Positions 1 to 11,538 of a stretch of DNA of 64,000 nt are shown here, piece by piece (the first letter of the stretch is position 1; each line of letters begins with the position of its first letter). The stretch is from Armigeres subalbatus (taxonomy: Eukaryota; Arthropoda; Insecta; Diptera; Culicidae): positions 1 to 64,000 of the forward strand of contig NW_026942464.1 of the NCBI RefSeq assembly GCF_024139115.2, given 5' to 3'. Below the pieces are notes generated by a model. The model searched no databases. It saw only the letters and a list, made by a program, of their open reading frames with translations, and had not been told where the DNA came from. The translations under genes were made by a program, and so were the position numbers.

Positions 1-528
1 TCCTATATGTGTTCCTCTTACTTTTTTTCGCCCTGTAGATTTTAAGAAAATTTTCCGCTTCAGGATTTCCGCCCTCCTATACGAATTTCTTCAACTTTTT
101 TGCGCCTCCGTAGATTTCAAAATATGTCCTCTGGTAGAATTAAAAAATGTCCGCTTGGGATTTCCGCCCCTGAGAATACCATTATTATTCAAACTTTTTT
201 GCGCCCCTTAGAATTAAAAAAAAAAAAATATGTCCTCTGCATGATCTCTGCCCTCCTATATGTATTCCTCTTACTTTTTTGCGCCCTGTATATTTAAAAA
301 AAAATGTCAGCTTCGGGATATCCGCCCCCTAAAACGTATTATTCGAACTTTTTTGCGCCCCCGTAGATTTCAAAATATGTCCTCTACGGGATTTCCGCTC
401 CTCAAAAACGTATTATTCGAACTGTTTGCGCCCCTGTAGATTCCGCTTCGGGATTTCCGCCCCATAAAATGTATTATTCGAACATTATTGCGCCCTCATT
501 AATTTAGAAATATGCCCTCTGCTGGATC
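1..528. repeat. Degenerate minisatellite, about 70-75 bp unit (block 1)
   Basis: Units share the core TTTTTGCGCCCC-TGTAGATTT, then AATATGTCCTCTG, then a GGATTTCCGCC-type segment. Two unit types alternate: one ends in CCTCCTATACGAATTCC and the other in CCCCTAAAACGTATTATTCG. Units differ by many substitutions and 1-10 bp indels, so this is an old array. The short open frame at 100-297 is read-through of repeat units and is not called as a gene. Confidence 0.85.
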
Positions 529-1094
529 ACGGATACAAATTTCATACATTTGAATCAAAAATATTCATGTTTGTTTGCTAACAGATAACAATGTTTTGAA
601 TCAAACATATTTAATTTAAAAACAAAATTAAATTCCTGTTTTTATTATGCATGCACTAGTGAGCAGCCCTCGCTAGCTCTTACAGATGTAAACAAAACTC
701 CGGAAGCTTCACCAAAGCAGCAGCAAAAGAGTGGAAGCAGATTTTTCCATGCTTCTAAATTGTTAATGAGGATGATTTTAGGTACAGAAAGGTAAGTAAA
801 TGAAGTATGAACGGGCGCATATGAGAAATCTGGTAGTCTAATGCTACCAGAATATGAATATTGGTAGAATTGATAAGGAAATATTATTAGCAGCCGAACC
901 AAAACAATAATATGTATATTTTCTTTAAAGAATCCGCTGATTGAAACAGCTGAAAATGTATATTTATTCAAACATAAATTTACGTTCGTTTTGATTGCGA
1001 CAATATGTTTGTTAAAAACCATATTTATGTTCGATGCCGAAACGAAATGAAATTTTGTTTGATTTTACCTAGAATATGTTTGAGTCCACCGTAT
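529..1094. mobile_element. Unclassified insertion splitting the minisatellite
   Basis: The tandem pattern stops after CTCTGCTGGAT and resumes at TCTGCGTGATCTCCGCC. The 566 bp between is AT-rich and unlike the repeat. It starts CACGGATACAAA and ends ATTCTAGG-like sequence followed by GAGTCCACCGTA, which gives only a weak CACGG/CCGTA terminal match and an imperfect flanking duplication (TCTGCTGGAT versus TCTGCGTGAT). A DNA-transposon remnant is the likeliest reading. A 125-codon minus-strand open frame (645-1022) matches nothing I recognise and looks non-coding. Confidence 0.4.
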
Positions 1095-2305
1095 TTTTTC
1101 TGCGTGATCTCCGCCCTCCTATATGTGTTCCTCTTACTTTTTTTTCGCCTGTAGATTTTAAGAAAATTTTCCGCTTCAGGATTTCCGCCCTCCTATACGA
1201 ATTTCTTCAACTTTTTGCGCCTCCGTAGATTTCAAAATATGTCCTCTACGGATTTCTGCTCCCCTAGAAAGAATTATTAAGAAAAAATTGCGTCCCCATG
1301 GATTTAGAAATATGTCCTCTGTAGGATCTCCGCCGTCCTATATGAATTCCTGTTACTTTTTGCGCCCTGAAGATTAAAAAAAATGGTTCTCTGGAGGATT
1401 TCCGCTCCCCTAAAACATATTATTCTAACTTTTATGCGCCCCGTAGATTTAGAAATATGTCCTCTGTAGGATTTCCGCCCTCCTATACGAATTCTTCCAT
1501 TTTGCGCCCCTCTGCAGGATCTCCGCCCTCCCTATATGTATTCCTCTAACTTTTTGCGCTTATAGATTTCAAAATATGTCCTCTACGGGATTTCCGCTCC
1601 CCTAGAAAGAATTATTAAAATTGCGCCCCATGGATTTAGAAATATGTCCTCTGTAGGATCTCCGCCGTCCTATATGAATTCCTGTTACTTTTTGCGCCCC
1701 TGTAGATTAAAAAAATGGTTCTCTGGAGAACTTCCGCTCCTAAAACATATTATTCTAACTTTTTGCGCCCCTTGGATTTAGGAAATATGTGCTCTGTAAG
1801 ATCTCCGCCCTCCTATACGAATTCTTCTATTTTGCGCCCCCATAGATTTTGAAATATGTCCTCTGCAGGATCTCCGCCTTCCTATACACGTACTCCTCTA
1901 ACTTTTTTGCGCCCTGTAGATTAAAAAATTGTCCGCTTCAGGATTCCGCCCCTAGAACATATTATTCGAAGTTTTCTGCGCCCTCGTGGATTTAGAAATA
2001 TGTCTTCTGCAGGATCTCCGCCCTCCGATACGAATTCCTCTATGTTGCGCTCCCGTAGATTTTTAAATATGTCCTCGGCAGGATTCCTCTACATTTTTGC
2101 GCCCCCTGTAGATTTAAAAAAAAGTCCTCGTTGGGATTCCCACCCCCTAGAAGGTATTATTCTAACTCTTTTGCGCCCAAGTAGATTTTGGAATAGGAAA
2201 TGTACTTTTACTGCCCTCCTATATGAATTCCTCTAACTTTTGCTGCGCCCCTGTAGATTTAAAAAAAATCCGCTACAGGATTACCCTTTGCAGGAGCTCC
2301 TATAC
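1095..2305. repeat. Degenerate minisatellite, about 70-75 bp unit (block 2)
   Basis: Same family as the block at the left edge. Successive CTCCGCC or TTCCGCC cores fall near 1108, 1183, 1254, 1330, 1405, 1471, 1523, 1591 and 1660, so the step is about 66-76 bp and the alternating dimer about 145-150 bp. The array runs directly into the 181 bp satellite near 2305, where a shared CTATACGTATGTTC stretch could have mediated the join. Confidence 0.85.
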
Positions 2306-5086
2306 GTATGTTCTGGGCTGCGAGAATCAGTGAAAAATGCATCCGGAAGATTTTGAAACATCCGTTCGTTTCATGATGGTACGCTTCGAATCAACAATCC
2401 CCAGCATTCAGAGGCCATTCCAATGCAGGAACCATGCGATCTGCATGTTCCGTGCTGCGAGAATCAGCGAAAAATGCAGCCGGAAGATTTTGTTTACAAA
2501 TTACGGGGAAACATCCGGAAAGCAGCGAATGCTTCCGGACGCGTTCGTTTCATGATGGTACGCTTCAATCAACAATCCCCAGCATTTAGAGGCCATTCCA
2601 ATGCGGGAACCATGCGATCTGTATGTTCCGGGCTGCGAGAATCAGCGAAAATGCATCCGGAATATTTTGTTTACAAATTACGGGGAAACATCCGGAAAGC
2701 AGCGGGAATGCTTCCGGACGCGTTCGTTTCATAATGGTTCGCTTCGAATCAACAATCCCCAGCATTCAGAGGCTGTTCCAATATGGGATCTAAGCGAAAT
2801 GTTTGTTCCGGGCTGCGAGAATAAGCGAAAAATGCATCCGGAAGATTTTGTTTACAAATTACGGGAGAAACATCCGGAAAGCAGCGGGAATGCTTCCGGA
2901 CGCGTTCGTTTCATGATGGTACGCTTCGAATCAACAATCCCCAGCATTCAGAGGCCATTCCAATGCGGGAACCATGCGATCTGTATGTTCCGGGCTGCGA
3001 GAATCAGCGAAAAATGCATCCGGAAGATTTTGTTTACAAATTACGGGGGAAACATCCGGAAAGCAGCGGAATGCTTCCGGACACGTTCGTTTCATGATGG
3101 TACGCTTCGAATCAACAATCCCCAGCATTCACAGGCCATTCCAATGCAGGAACCATGCGATCTGTATGTTCCGGGCTGCGAGAATCAGCGCAAAATGCAT
3201 CCGGAAGATTTTGTTTACAAATTACGGGGGAAACATCCGGAAAGCAGCGGGAATGCTTCCGGACGCGTTCGTTTCATGATGGTATGCTTCGAATCAACAA
3301 TCGCCTGCATTCAGAGGCTGTTCCAATGCGGGAACCATGCGATCTGTATGTTCCGGACTGCGAGAATCAGCGAAAAATGCATCCGGAAGATTTTGTTTAC
3401 AAATTACGGGGGAAACATCCGGAAAGCAGCGGGAATGCTTCCGGACACGTTCGTTTCATGATGGTACGCTTCGAATCAACAATCCCCAGCATTCAAAGGC
3501 CATTCCAATGCGGGAACCATGCGATCTGTATGTTCCGGGCTGCGAGAATCAGCGAAAAATGCATCCGGAAGATTTTGTTTACAAATTACGGGAAACATCC
3601 GGAAAGCAGCGGAATGCTTCCGGACGCGTTCGTTTCCATGATGGTACGCTTCAATCAACAATCCCCAGCATTTAGAGGCCATTCCAATGCGGGAACCATG
3701 CGATCTGTATGTTCCGGGCTGCGAGAATCAGCGAAAAATGCATCCGGAAGATTTTGTTTACAAATTACGGGATTAACATCCGGAAAGCAGCGGGAATGCT
3801 TCCGGACGCGTTCGTTTCATAATGGTTCGCTTCGAATCAACAATCCCCAGCATTCAGAGGCTGTTCCAATATGGGATCTAAGCGAAATGTTTGTTCCGGG
3901 CTGCGAGAATCAGCGAAAAATGCATCCGGAAGATTTTGTTTACAAATTACGGGGGAAACATCCGGAAAGCAGCGGGAATGCTTCCGGACGCGTTCGTTTC
4001 ATGATGGTACGCTTCGAATCAACAATCCCCAGCATTCAGAGGCCATTCCAATGCGGGAACCATGCGATCTGTATGTTCCGGGCTGCGAGATTCAGCGAAA
4101 AATGCATCCGGAAGATTTTGTTTACAAATTACGGGGAAAACATCCGGAAAGCAGCGGAATGCTTCCGGACACGTTCGTTTTCATGATGGTACGCTTCGAA
4201 TCAACAATCCCCAGCATTCAGAGGCCATTCCAATGCGGGAACCATGCGATCTGTATGTTCCGGGCTGCGAGAATCAGCGAAAAATGCATCCGGAAGATTT
4301 TGTTTACAAATTACGGGGAAACATCCGGAAAGCAGCGGGAATACTTCCGGACGCGTTCGTTTCATGATGGTACGCTTCGAATCAACAATCGCCTGCATTC
4401 AGAGACTGTTCCAATGCAGGGAACCATGCGATCTGTATGTTCCGGGCTGCGAGAATCAGCGAAAATGCATCCGGAAGATTTTGTTTACAAATTACGGGGA
4501 AACATCCGGAAAGCAGCAGGAATGCTTCCGGACGCGTTCGTTTCATGATGGTACGCTTCGAATCAACAATCGCCTGCATTCAGAGGCTGTTCCAATGCGG
4601 GAACCATGTGATCTGTATGTTCCGGGCTGCGAGAATCAGCGAAAAATGCATCCGGAAGATTTTGTTTACAAATTACGGGGAAACATCCGGAAAGCAGCAG
4701 GAATGCTTCCGGACGCGTTCGTTTCATAATGGTTTGCTTCGAATCAACAATCCCCAGCATTCAGAGGCTGTTCCAATATAGGATCTAAGCGAAATGTTTG
4801 TTCCGGGCTGCGAGAACCAGCGAAAAATGCATCCGGAAGATTTTGTTTACTAATTACGGGGAAACATCCGGAAAGCAGCGGGAATGCTTCCGGACGCGTT
4901 CGTTTCATGATGGTACGCTTCGAATCAACAATCCCCAGCATTCAGAGGCCATTCCAATGCGATCTGTATGTTCCGGGCTGCGAGATTCAGCGAAAAATGC
5001 ATCCGGAAGATTTTGTTTACAAATTACAGGGGAAGCATCCGGAAAGCAGCGGGAATGCTTCCGGACGCGTTCGTTTCATGATGGTA
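2306..5086. repeat. 181-182 bp satellite array, block 1 (about 15 units)
   Basis: The marker ATGCATCCGGAAGATTTTG recurs at 2832, 3014, 3195 and 3377, giving a unit of 181-182 bp. Each unit also contains ACGCGTTCGTTTCATGATGG, CAACAATCCCCAGCATTCAG and TTCCGGGCTGCGAGAATCAG. Divergence between units is a few percent plus 1-3 bp indels. Two subtypes are visible: CCATTCCAATGCGGGAACC and CTGTTCCAATATGGGATCT. The latter occurs near 2782, 3872 and 4770, spaced 6 and 5 units. Open frames up to 343 codons arise because a 181-182 bp unit shifts frame every repeat and two of three frames lack stops; they are not called as genes. Confidence 0.95.
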
Positions 5087-6104
5087 CACTCAGGCAAATT
5101 GGCTATCGAATACCATAATTCTGCCCTGTGGAAATTTTCTACAAGTTATGAATTTGAAATTCAAAAGGAATCATTATAAAATATATTTTTTTATGGCGAA
5201 TAAAAAAAAACATTTTCTTAAGGCTCATTTATGAAATCACAATGAAGCATTATGAACGTTGTTCGCTGGACATTATTCAATCCATAACACTACCTTATGA
5301 AATGCAGAAGTAGAATTTGGACGCCATAACCACGCCTTATGAAATTCGTAATTTTAATACAGCATCTTAATTAATCCATAATGCAGAGTTATGAAATTAT
5401 TATTACATTTTACTGCAAAATAATCAATTCAAAATGCTGCATTATGAATTTCCTCTTTGAGTACAATGAAAATTTTCTCCGGAAACGACCATGTGCTTAA
5501 TGTCAAAATTTTAAATAAAAAGTTTAGTTCATTCATTATTTTCAGTACATGTGACTTCAGTTTTGCTTTCCGGTTGTACCGAGGACATCGAGGGGGTATG
5601 AATCAATAACCGATGAAGAACGTGTTCCAAATGTCTTCATATCGTTGATTGTATATGATTATAAATTACACATTTTACTTGCATTAAAACTATTATCATG
5701 CACATGTTGGGGTAATTATTATTTCACCATTGGCGCTTAAAAACACTTCAACTAAATTTTTCATTCAAACCCCTTTGATGTGAAAATCAAACGCACGACT
5801 ATGAAAGCTTAACAATATGTGAGAACATGATCGCGTTGATTCGCTGTGAGGGTAACATTAGAATGACCATGATGACTTTCCTAAGATGCCTTATGATTTC
5901 CTTGAAATTAGGCTTAAATGAAATATCAAAAGGAGTCTTTAAAAATTATTTACATGCAAAGAATGAACATTGTATGAAACTGAAATGAAATTTGAAGGGC
6001 CCGAGATGAAAAGCATGAGGGACTTATGTTTCAACCGATTTCAACAATCTTGTAGATTCATAATTTTGGCCTTATGTATTTCGTATGTTCATTTGCCTGA
6101 GTGT
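5087..6104. mobile_element. 1,018 bp non-autonomous TIR element inside the 181 bp satellite
   Basis: The satellite is cleanly interrupted between GATGGTA and TACGCTTCG. The insert starts CACTCAGGCAAAT and ends with the exact reverse complement ATTTGCCTGAGTG. Beyond these 13 bp the ends keep imperfect inverted similarity (ATCGAATACCATAA against TACGAAATACATAAG). The target duplication is TA (5085-5086 and 6105-6106). Because the sequence is palindromic it can also be read as GTAC with the element one base shorter at each end. The interior is AT-rich and repeats CCATAA and TTATGAAAT motifs. No transposase frame is present. A TA target would fit Tc1/mariner-type mobilisation, but I cannot assign a family. 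Confidence 0.8.
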
Positions 6105-8422
6105 ACGCTTCGAATCAACAATCCCCAGCATTCATAGGCCATTCCAATGCGGGAACCATGCGATCTGTATGTTCCGGGATGCGAGAATCAGCGAAAAATG
6201 CATCCGGAAGATTTTGTTTACAAATTACGGGGGAAACATACGGAAAGCAGCGGGAATACTTCCGGACGCGTTCGTTTCATGATGGTACGCTTCGAATCAA
6301 CAATCCCCAGCATTTAGAGGCCATTCCAATGCAGGAACCATGCGATCTGTATGTTCCGGGCTGCGAGAATCAGCGAAAAATGCATCCGGAATATTTTGTT
6401 TACAAATTACGGAAACATCCGGAAAGCAGCGGGAATGCTTCCGGACGCGTTCGTTTCATAATGGTTCGCTTCGAATCAACAATCCCAGCATTCAGAGGCT
6501 GTTCCAATATGGGATCTAAGCGAAATGTTTGTTCCGGGCTGCGAGAATCAGCGAAAATGCATCCGGAAGATTTTGTTTACAAATTACGGGGAAACATCCG
6601 GAAAGCAGCAGGAATGCTTCCGGACGCGTTCGTTTCATGATGGTACGCTTCGAATCAACAATCCCCAGCATTCAGAGGCCATTCCAATGCGGGAACCATG
6701 CGATCTGTATGTTCCGGGCTGCGAGAATCAGCGAAAATGCATCCGGAAGATTTTGTTTACAAATTACGGGGAAACATCCGGAAAGCAGCAGGAATACTTC
6801 CGGACGCGTTCGTTTCATGATGGTACGCTTCGAATCCACACCCGCCTGCATTCAGAGACGGTCCCAATGCGGGCACCATGCGATCTGTATGTTCCGGGCT
6901 GCGAGAATCAGCGAAAAATGCATCCGGAAGATTTTGTTTACAAATTACGGGGGAAACATCCGGAAAGCAGCGGGAATGCTTCCGGACGCGTTCGTTTCAT
7001 GATGGTACGCTTCGAATCAGCTACCGCCTCCATCCAGAGGCAGTCCCATTGCCGGCACCACGCGCTTTGTATGTTCCGGGCTGCGAGAATCAGCGAAAAA
7101 TGCATCCGGAAGATTTTGTTTACAAATTACGGGGAAACATCCGGAAAGCAGCAGGAATGCTTCCGGACGCGTTCGTTTCATAATGGTTTGCTTCGAATCA
7201 ACAATCCCCAGCATTCAGAGGCTGTTCCAATATAGGATCTAAGCGAAATGTTTGTTCCGGGCTGCGAGAATCAGCGAAAATGCATCCGGAAGATTTTGTT
7301 TACAAATTACGGGGAAACATCCGGAAAGCAGCGGAATGCTTCCGGACACGTTCGTTTCATGATGGTACGCTTCGAATCAACAATCCCCAGCATTCAGAGG
7401 CCATTCAATGCAGGAACCATGCAATCTGTATGTTCCGGGCTGCGAGATTCAGCGAAAAATGCATCCGGAAGATTTTGTTTACAAATTACAGGGAAGCATC
7501 CGGAAAGCAGCAGGAATGCTTCCGGACACGTTCGTTTCATGATGGTACGCTTCGAATCAACAATCCCCAGCATTCAGAGGCCATTCCAATGCAGGAACCA
7601 TGCGATTTGTATGTTCTGGGCTGCGAGAATCAGCGAAAATGCATCCGGAAGATTTTGTTTACAAATTACGGGGAAACATCCGGAAAGCAGCAGGAATGCT
7701 TCCGGACGCGTTCGTTTCATGATGGTACGCTTCGAATCAGCAATCGCCTGCATTCAGAGGCTGTTCCAATGCAGGAACCATGCGATCTGTATGTTCCGGG
7801 CTGCGAGAATCAGCGAAAAATGCATCCGGAAGATTTTGTTTACAAATTACAGAAACATCCGGAAAGCAGCGGGAATGCTTCCGGACGCGTTCGTTTCATA
7901 ATGGTTTGCTTCGAATCAACAATCCCCAGCATTCAGAGGCTGTTCCAATACGGGATCTAAGCGAAATGTTTGTTCCGGGCTGCGAGAATCAGCGAAAAAT
8001 GCATCCGGAAGATTTTGTTTACAAATTACGGAAACATCCGGAAAGCAGCGGGAATGCTTCCGGACGCGTTCGTTTCATAATGGTTCGCTTCGAATCAACA
8101 ATCCCCAGCATTCAGAGGCTGTTCCAATACGGGATCTAAGCGAAATGTTTGTTCCGGGCTGCGAGAATCAGCGAAAAATGCATCCGGAAGATTTTGTTTA
8201 CAAATTACGGGGTAAACATCCGGAAAGCAGCGGGAATGCTTCCGGACGCGTTCGTTTCATGATGGTACGCTTCGAATCAAAAATCCCCAGCATTCAGAGG
8301 CTGTTCCAATACGGGAACCAAGCGAAATGTTTGTTCCGGGATGCGAGAATCAGCGAAAAATGCGTCCGGAAGATTTTGTTTAGAAATTACAGGGGAAACA
8401 AACGGAAAACAGCGGGAATGCT
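6105..8422. repeat. 181-182 bp satellite array, block 2 (about 13 units)
   Basis: This continues the block interrupted by the TIR element in the same orientation. The CTGTTCCAATAT/CGGGATCT subtype recurs near 6500, 7220, 7950 and 8130, with a hybrid near 8310. Spacing is about four units and then one. Two neighbouring units (near 6833 and 7020) carry variant segments such as CCGCCTGCATTCAGAGACGG and CCGCCTCCATCCAGAGGCAG, which suggests local gene conversion or an older subfamily. The last unit decays at GGGAATGCTT, where the 82 bp satellite begins. Confidence 0.95.
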
Positions 8423-8423
8423 T

Positions 8424-8575
8424 ATTTTTGGATTGAGCGCTCGTCGGATTCCATGAGGGCGGTCACAGAATCATTTTGAGTTTAATTCGGTTGCTTCAAC
8501 GCGATAGTAGAATGAGCGCTCGTCTGAGTCCAGAAGGACGAGCGAAGTGTCGATATGAGTTCAATATGGTAGCAC
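8424..8575. repeat. 82 bp satellite, first units
   Basis: The array starts at GGATTGAGCGCTCGTC immediately after the last degraded 181 bp unit. These first units are more divergent than those further inside (for example TTCGGTTGCTTCAACGCGAT), as expected at an array edge. Confidence 0.85.
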
Positions 8576-8799
8576 TATAGACACTATAGGTTCCATAGAC
8601 GAGCGGAGACACGGTTGAGTCTTCTCGATTTAGTGTGTTTTTCCATTTTTTCACAGTGTACCACGCGAATATGACGTCACACGCTCTGTTGCTTGGGTTG
8701 CAATCGTGACGTCATGCTCGTTTGGCTACACTAACTGACAGTTCGTTTGGCTACACTCGCCTTTGCCTCAGCTCGTCTATGGAATCTACAGTGTCTATA
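8576..8799. mobile_element. 224 bp MITE with 8-bp target duplication
   Basis: Both flanks carry GGTAGCAC (8568-8575 and 8800-8807), a perfect 8-bp duplication of satellite sequence. The element begins TATAGACACTATAGGTTCC and ends with GGAATCTACAGTGTCTATA, so the inverted repeats match over about 30 bp with a few mismatches, including CATAGACGAGC. The interior contains two TGACGTCA octamers (near 8671 and 8708), which match the CRE consensus. An 8-bp duplication fits hAT, P or Merlin-type elements; the ends do not match a superfamily I can name. Confidence 0.85.
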
Positions 8800-11250
8800 G
8801 GTAGCACTTATGTGATGATAGTGGATTGAGCGCTCGTCTGAGTTCATGAAGGTGGGCGCAGTAGCATTCTGAGCTCAATTTGATTGATCTAACGAGATAG
8901 TAGAATGAGCGCTCGTCTGAGGACGGGTGCAGTGTCGATATGAGTTCAATTTGGTTGAACTCATGTGATGATGGTGAATTGAGCGCTCGTCTGAGTCAAT
9001 GAGGGCGGGTGCAGTATCGATATGAGTTCAATTTGGTTGCACTTATGTGATGATAGTGCATTGAGTGCTCGTCTGAGTCAATGAGGGCGGGCGCAGCATC
9101 GATATGAGTTCAATTTGGTTGCAATTATCTGATGATAGTGGATTGAGCGCTCGTCTGAGTCCATGAGGGTGGGCGCAGAAGCATTCTGAGTTCAATTTGG
9201 TCTCTCTAATGAGATTATAGAATAAGCGCTCGTTTTAATCCTTGGGGGCGGTCGCAGTGTCGATATTAGATCAATTTGGTTGGATCAAGTGATTATAGTG
9301 GGTTGAGCGCTCGTCTGTGTCCATGATGACGGGCGCATTGTCGATATGAGTTCAATTTGGTTTCACTTATGTTATGATAGTGGATTGAGCGCTCGTCTGA
9401 GTCAATGAAGGCGGGCGCAGTGTTGATATGAGTTCAATTTGGTTGCACTTATGTGATGATAGTGGATTGAGCGCTCGTCTGAGTCAATGAGGGCGGGCGC
9501 AGTGTCGATATGAGTTCAATTTGGTTGCCCTTATGTAATGATGGTGGATTGAGTGCTTGTCTGAGTCAATGAGGGCGGGCGCAGTGGCGATATTAGTTCA
9601 ATTTGGTTGCACTTATGTAATGATGGTGGATTGAGTGCTCGTCTGAGTCCATGAGGGTGGGCGCTGTGTCGAAATGACTTAAATTTGGTTGCACTTATGT
9701 GATGGTAGTGGATTAAGCGCTCGTCTTAGTCCATGAGGGCGGGCGCAGTATCCATATGAGTTCAATTTGGTTGCACTTATGTGATGATAGTGGATTGAGC
9801 GCTCGTCTGAGTCAATGAGGGCGAGCGCAGTGTCGATATGATTTCAATTTGGTTGCACATATGTGATGATAGTGGATTGAGCGCTCGTATGAGTCAATGA
9901 GGGCGGGTGCAGTATCGATATGAGTTCAATTTGGTTGCACTTATGTGATGATAAATCATTGAGTGCTCGTCTGGAGTCAATGAGGGCGGGCGCAGTATCG
10001 ATATGAGTTCAATTTGGTTTGCAATTATGTGTTGATAGTGGATTGAGCGCTCGTCTGAGTCAAAGAGGGTGGGCGCAGTGTCGATATGAGTTCAATGTGG
10101 GGGCGCTCATGGGGTGAGGGTGGAGTGAGCGCCCGGGTGAATCAATGAAGGCGGGCGCAGTGTTGATATGAGTTCAATTTGGTTGTACTTATGTGATGAT
10201 AGTGGATTGAGTGCTCTTCTGAGTCAATGAGGCAGGCACAGTTTCGATATGAGTTCAATTTGGTTGCGCTCGTCTGAGTCAATGAGGGTGGGCGCTGTAA
10301 CGTTATGAGTTCAATTTGGTTGCACTTATGTGATGATAGTGGATTGAGTGCTCGTCTGAGTCAATGAGGGCGGGCGCAGTGTTGATATGAGATCAATTTG
10401 GTTGCACTTATGTGATGATAGTGTTCAATTTGATTGCGCTCGTCTGAGTCCATGAGGGTGGGCGCAGTAGCATTCTGAGTTCAATTTGGTTTCTCTAATG
10501 AGGTTATAGAATAAGCGCTCGTTTTAATCCTTGGGGGCGGTCGCAATTTGGTTGGATCAAGTGATTATATTGGGTTGAGCGCTCGTCTGTGTACATGATG
10601 ACGGGCGCATTGTCGATATGAGTTCAATTTGGTTGCACTTATGTGATGATAGTGGATTGTGTGCTCGTCTGAGTCAATGAGGGCGGGCGCAGAATCGATA
10701 TGCGTTCAATTTAGTAGCACTTATGTGTTGATAGTGGATTGAGCGCTCGTCTGAGTCAAAGAGGGTGGGCGCAGTGGGATGATAGTGGATTGGGCGCTCG
10801 TTTGAGTCAATGAAAGCGGGCGCAGTGTTGATATGAGTTTAATTTGGTTGCACTTATGTGATGATAGTGGATTGAGCGCTCGTCTGAGTCAATGAGGGCG
10901 GGTGCAGTATCGATATGAGTTCAATTTGGTTGCACTTATGTGATGATAGTGGATTGAGTGCTCGTCTGAGTCAATGAGGGCGGGCGCAGTATCGATATGA
11001 GTTCAATTTGGTTGCACTTATGTGATGATAGTGGATTGAGTGCTCGTCTGAGTCAATGAGGGCAGGCGCAGTATCGATATGAGTTCAATTTGGTTGTGCT
11101 CGTCTGAGTCAATGAGGGTGGGCGCTGTAACGACATGAGTTCAATTTGGTTGCACTTATGTGATGATAGTGGATTGAGTGCTCGTCTGAGTCAATGAGGG
11201 CGGGCGCAGTATCGATATGAGTTCAATTTGGTTGCACTTATGTGATGATA
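8800..11250. repeat. 82 bp satellite array, segment A
   Basis: The consensus unit joins GATTGAGCGCTCGTCTGAG, TCAATGAGGGCGGGCGCAG, TATCGATATGAG, TTCAATTTGGTTGCAC and TTATGTGATGATAGTG. Units are 80-84 bp. A composite variant block with ATAAGCGCTCGTTTTAATCC followed by CATGATGACGGGCGCATTG occurs near 9221 and 10511. Shortened units in which GGTTG runs straight into CGCTCGTCTGAG (near 10262 and 11096) lack about 25 bp. Open frames seen on the minus strand are satellite read-through. Confidence 0.95.
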
Positions 11251-11538
11251 GGGCCCTCCTTAGCCGTGCGGTAAGACGCGCGGCTACAAAGCAAGACCAT
11301 GCTGAGGGTGGCTGGGTTCGATTCCCGGTGCCGGTCTGGGCAATTTTCGGATTGGAAATTGTCTCGACTTCCTTGGGCATAAAAGTATCATCGTGCTAGC
11401 CTCATGATATACGAATGCAAAAATGGTAACCTGGCTTAGAAACCTTGCAGTTAATAACTGTGGAAGTGCTTAATGAACACTAAGCTGCGAGGCGGCTCTG
11501 TCCCAGTGTGGGGATGTAATGCCAAAAAGAAGAAGAAG
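11251..11538 (+). mobile_element. tRNA-derived SINE, Feilai-like (copy 1)
   Basis: The 5' part resembles a tRNA, with an A-box-like TTAGCCGTGCGGTAAG segment and a B-box GGTTCGATTCC about 40 bp downstream, the split RNA polymerase III promoter of a SINE. The 3' end is the short repeat AAGAAGAAGAAG. An 11-bp target duplication ATGTGATGATA flanks it (11240-11250 and 11539-11549), and the satellite reads continuously across if it is removed. Layout and 3' tail fit the Feilai family described from Aedes aegypti; the exact subfamily is not established here. Confidence 0.88.

Noticed and set aside
2601..4186. Open frames of 286 and 343 codons in the 181 bp satellite
   Set aside because: They consist of satellite units read in successive frames. 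The unit length of 181-182 bp shifts the frame each repeat, and two of the three frames happen to lack stops. Similar frames appear wherever the array continues and on the other strand.
11251..11330. Possible tRNA gene at the SINE head
   Set aside because: The A- and B-box-like segments belong to the SINE, which has a 3' AAGAAG tail and target duplication; the cloverleaf stems do not close convincingly.
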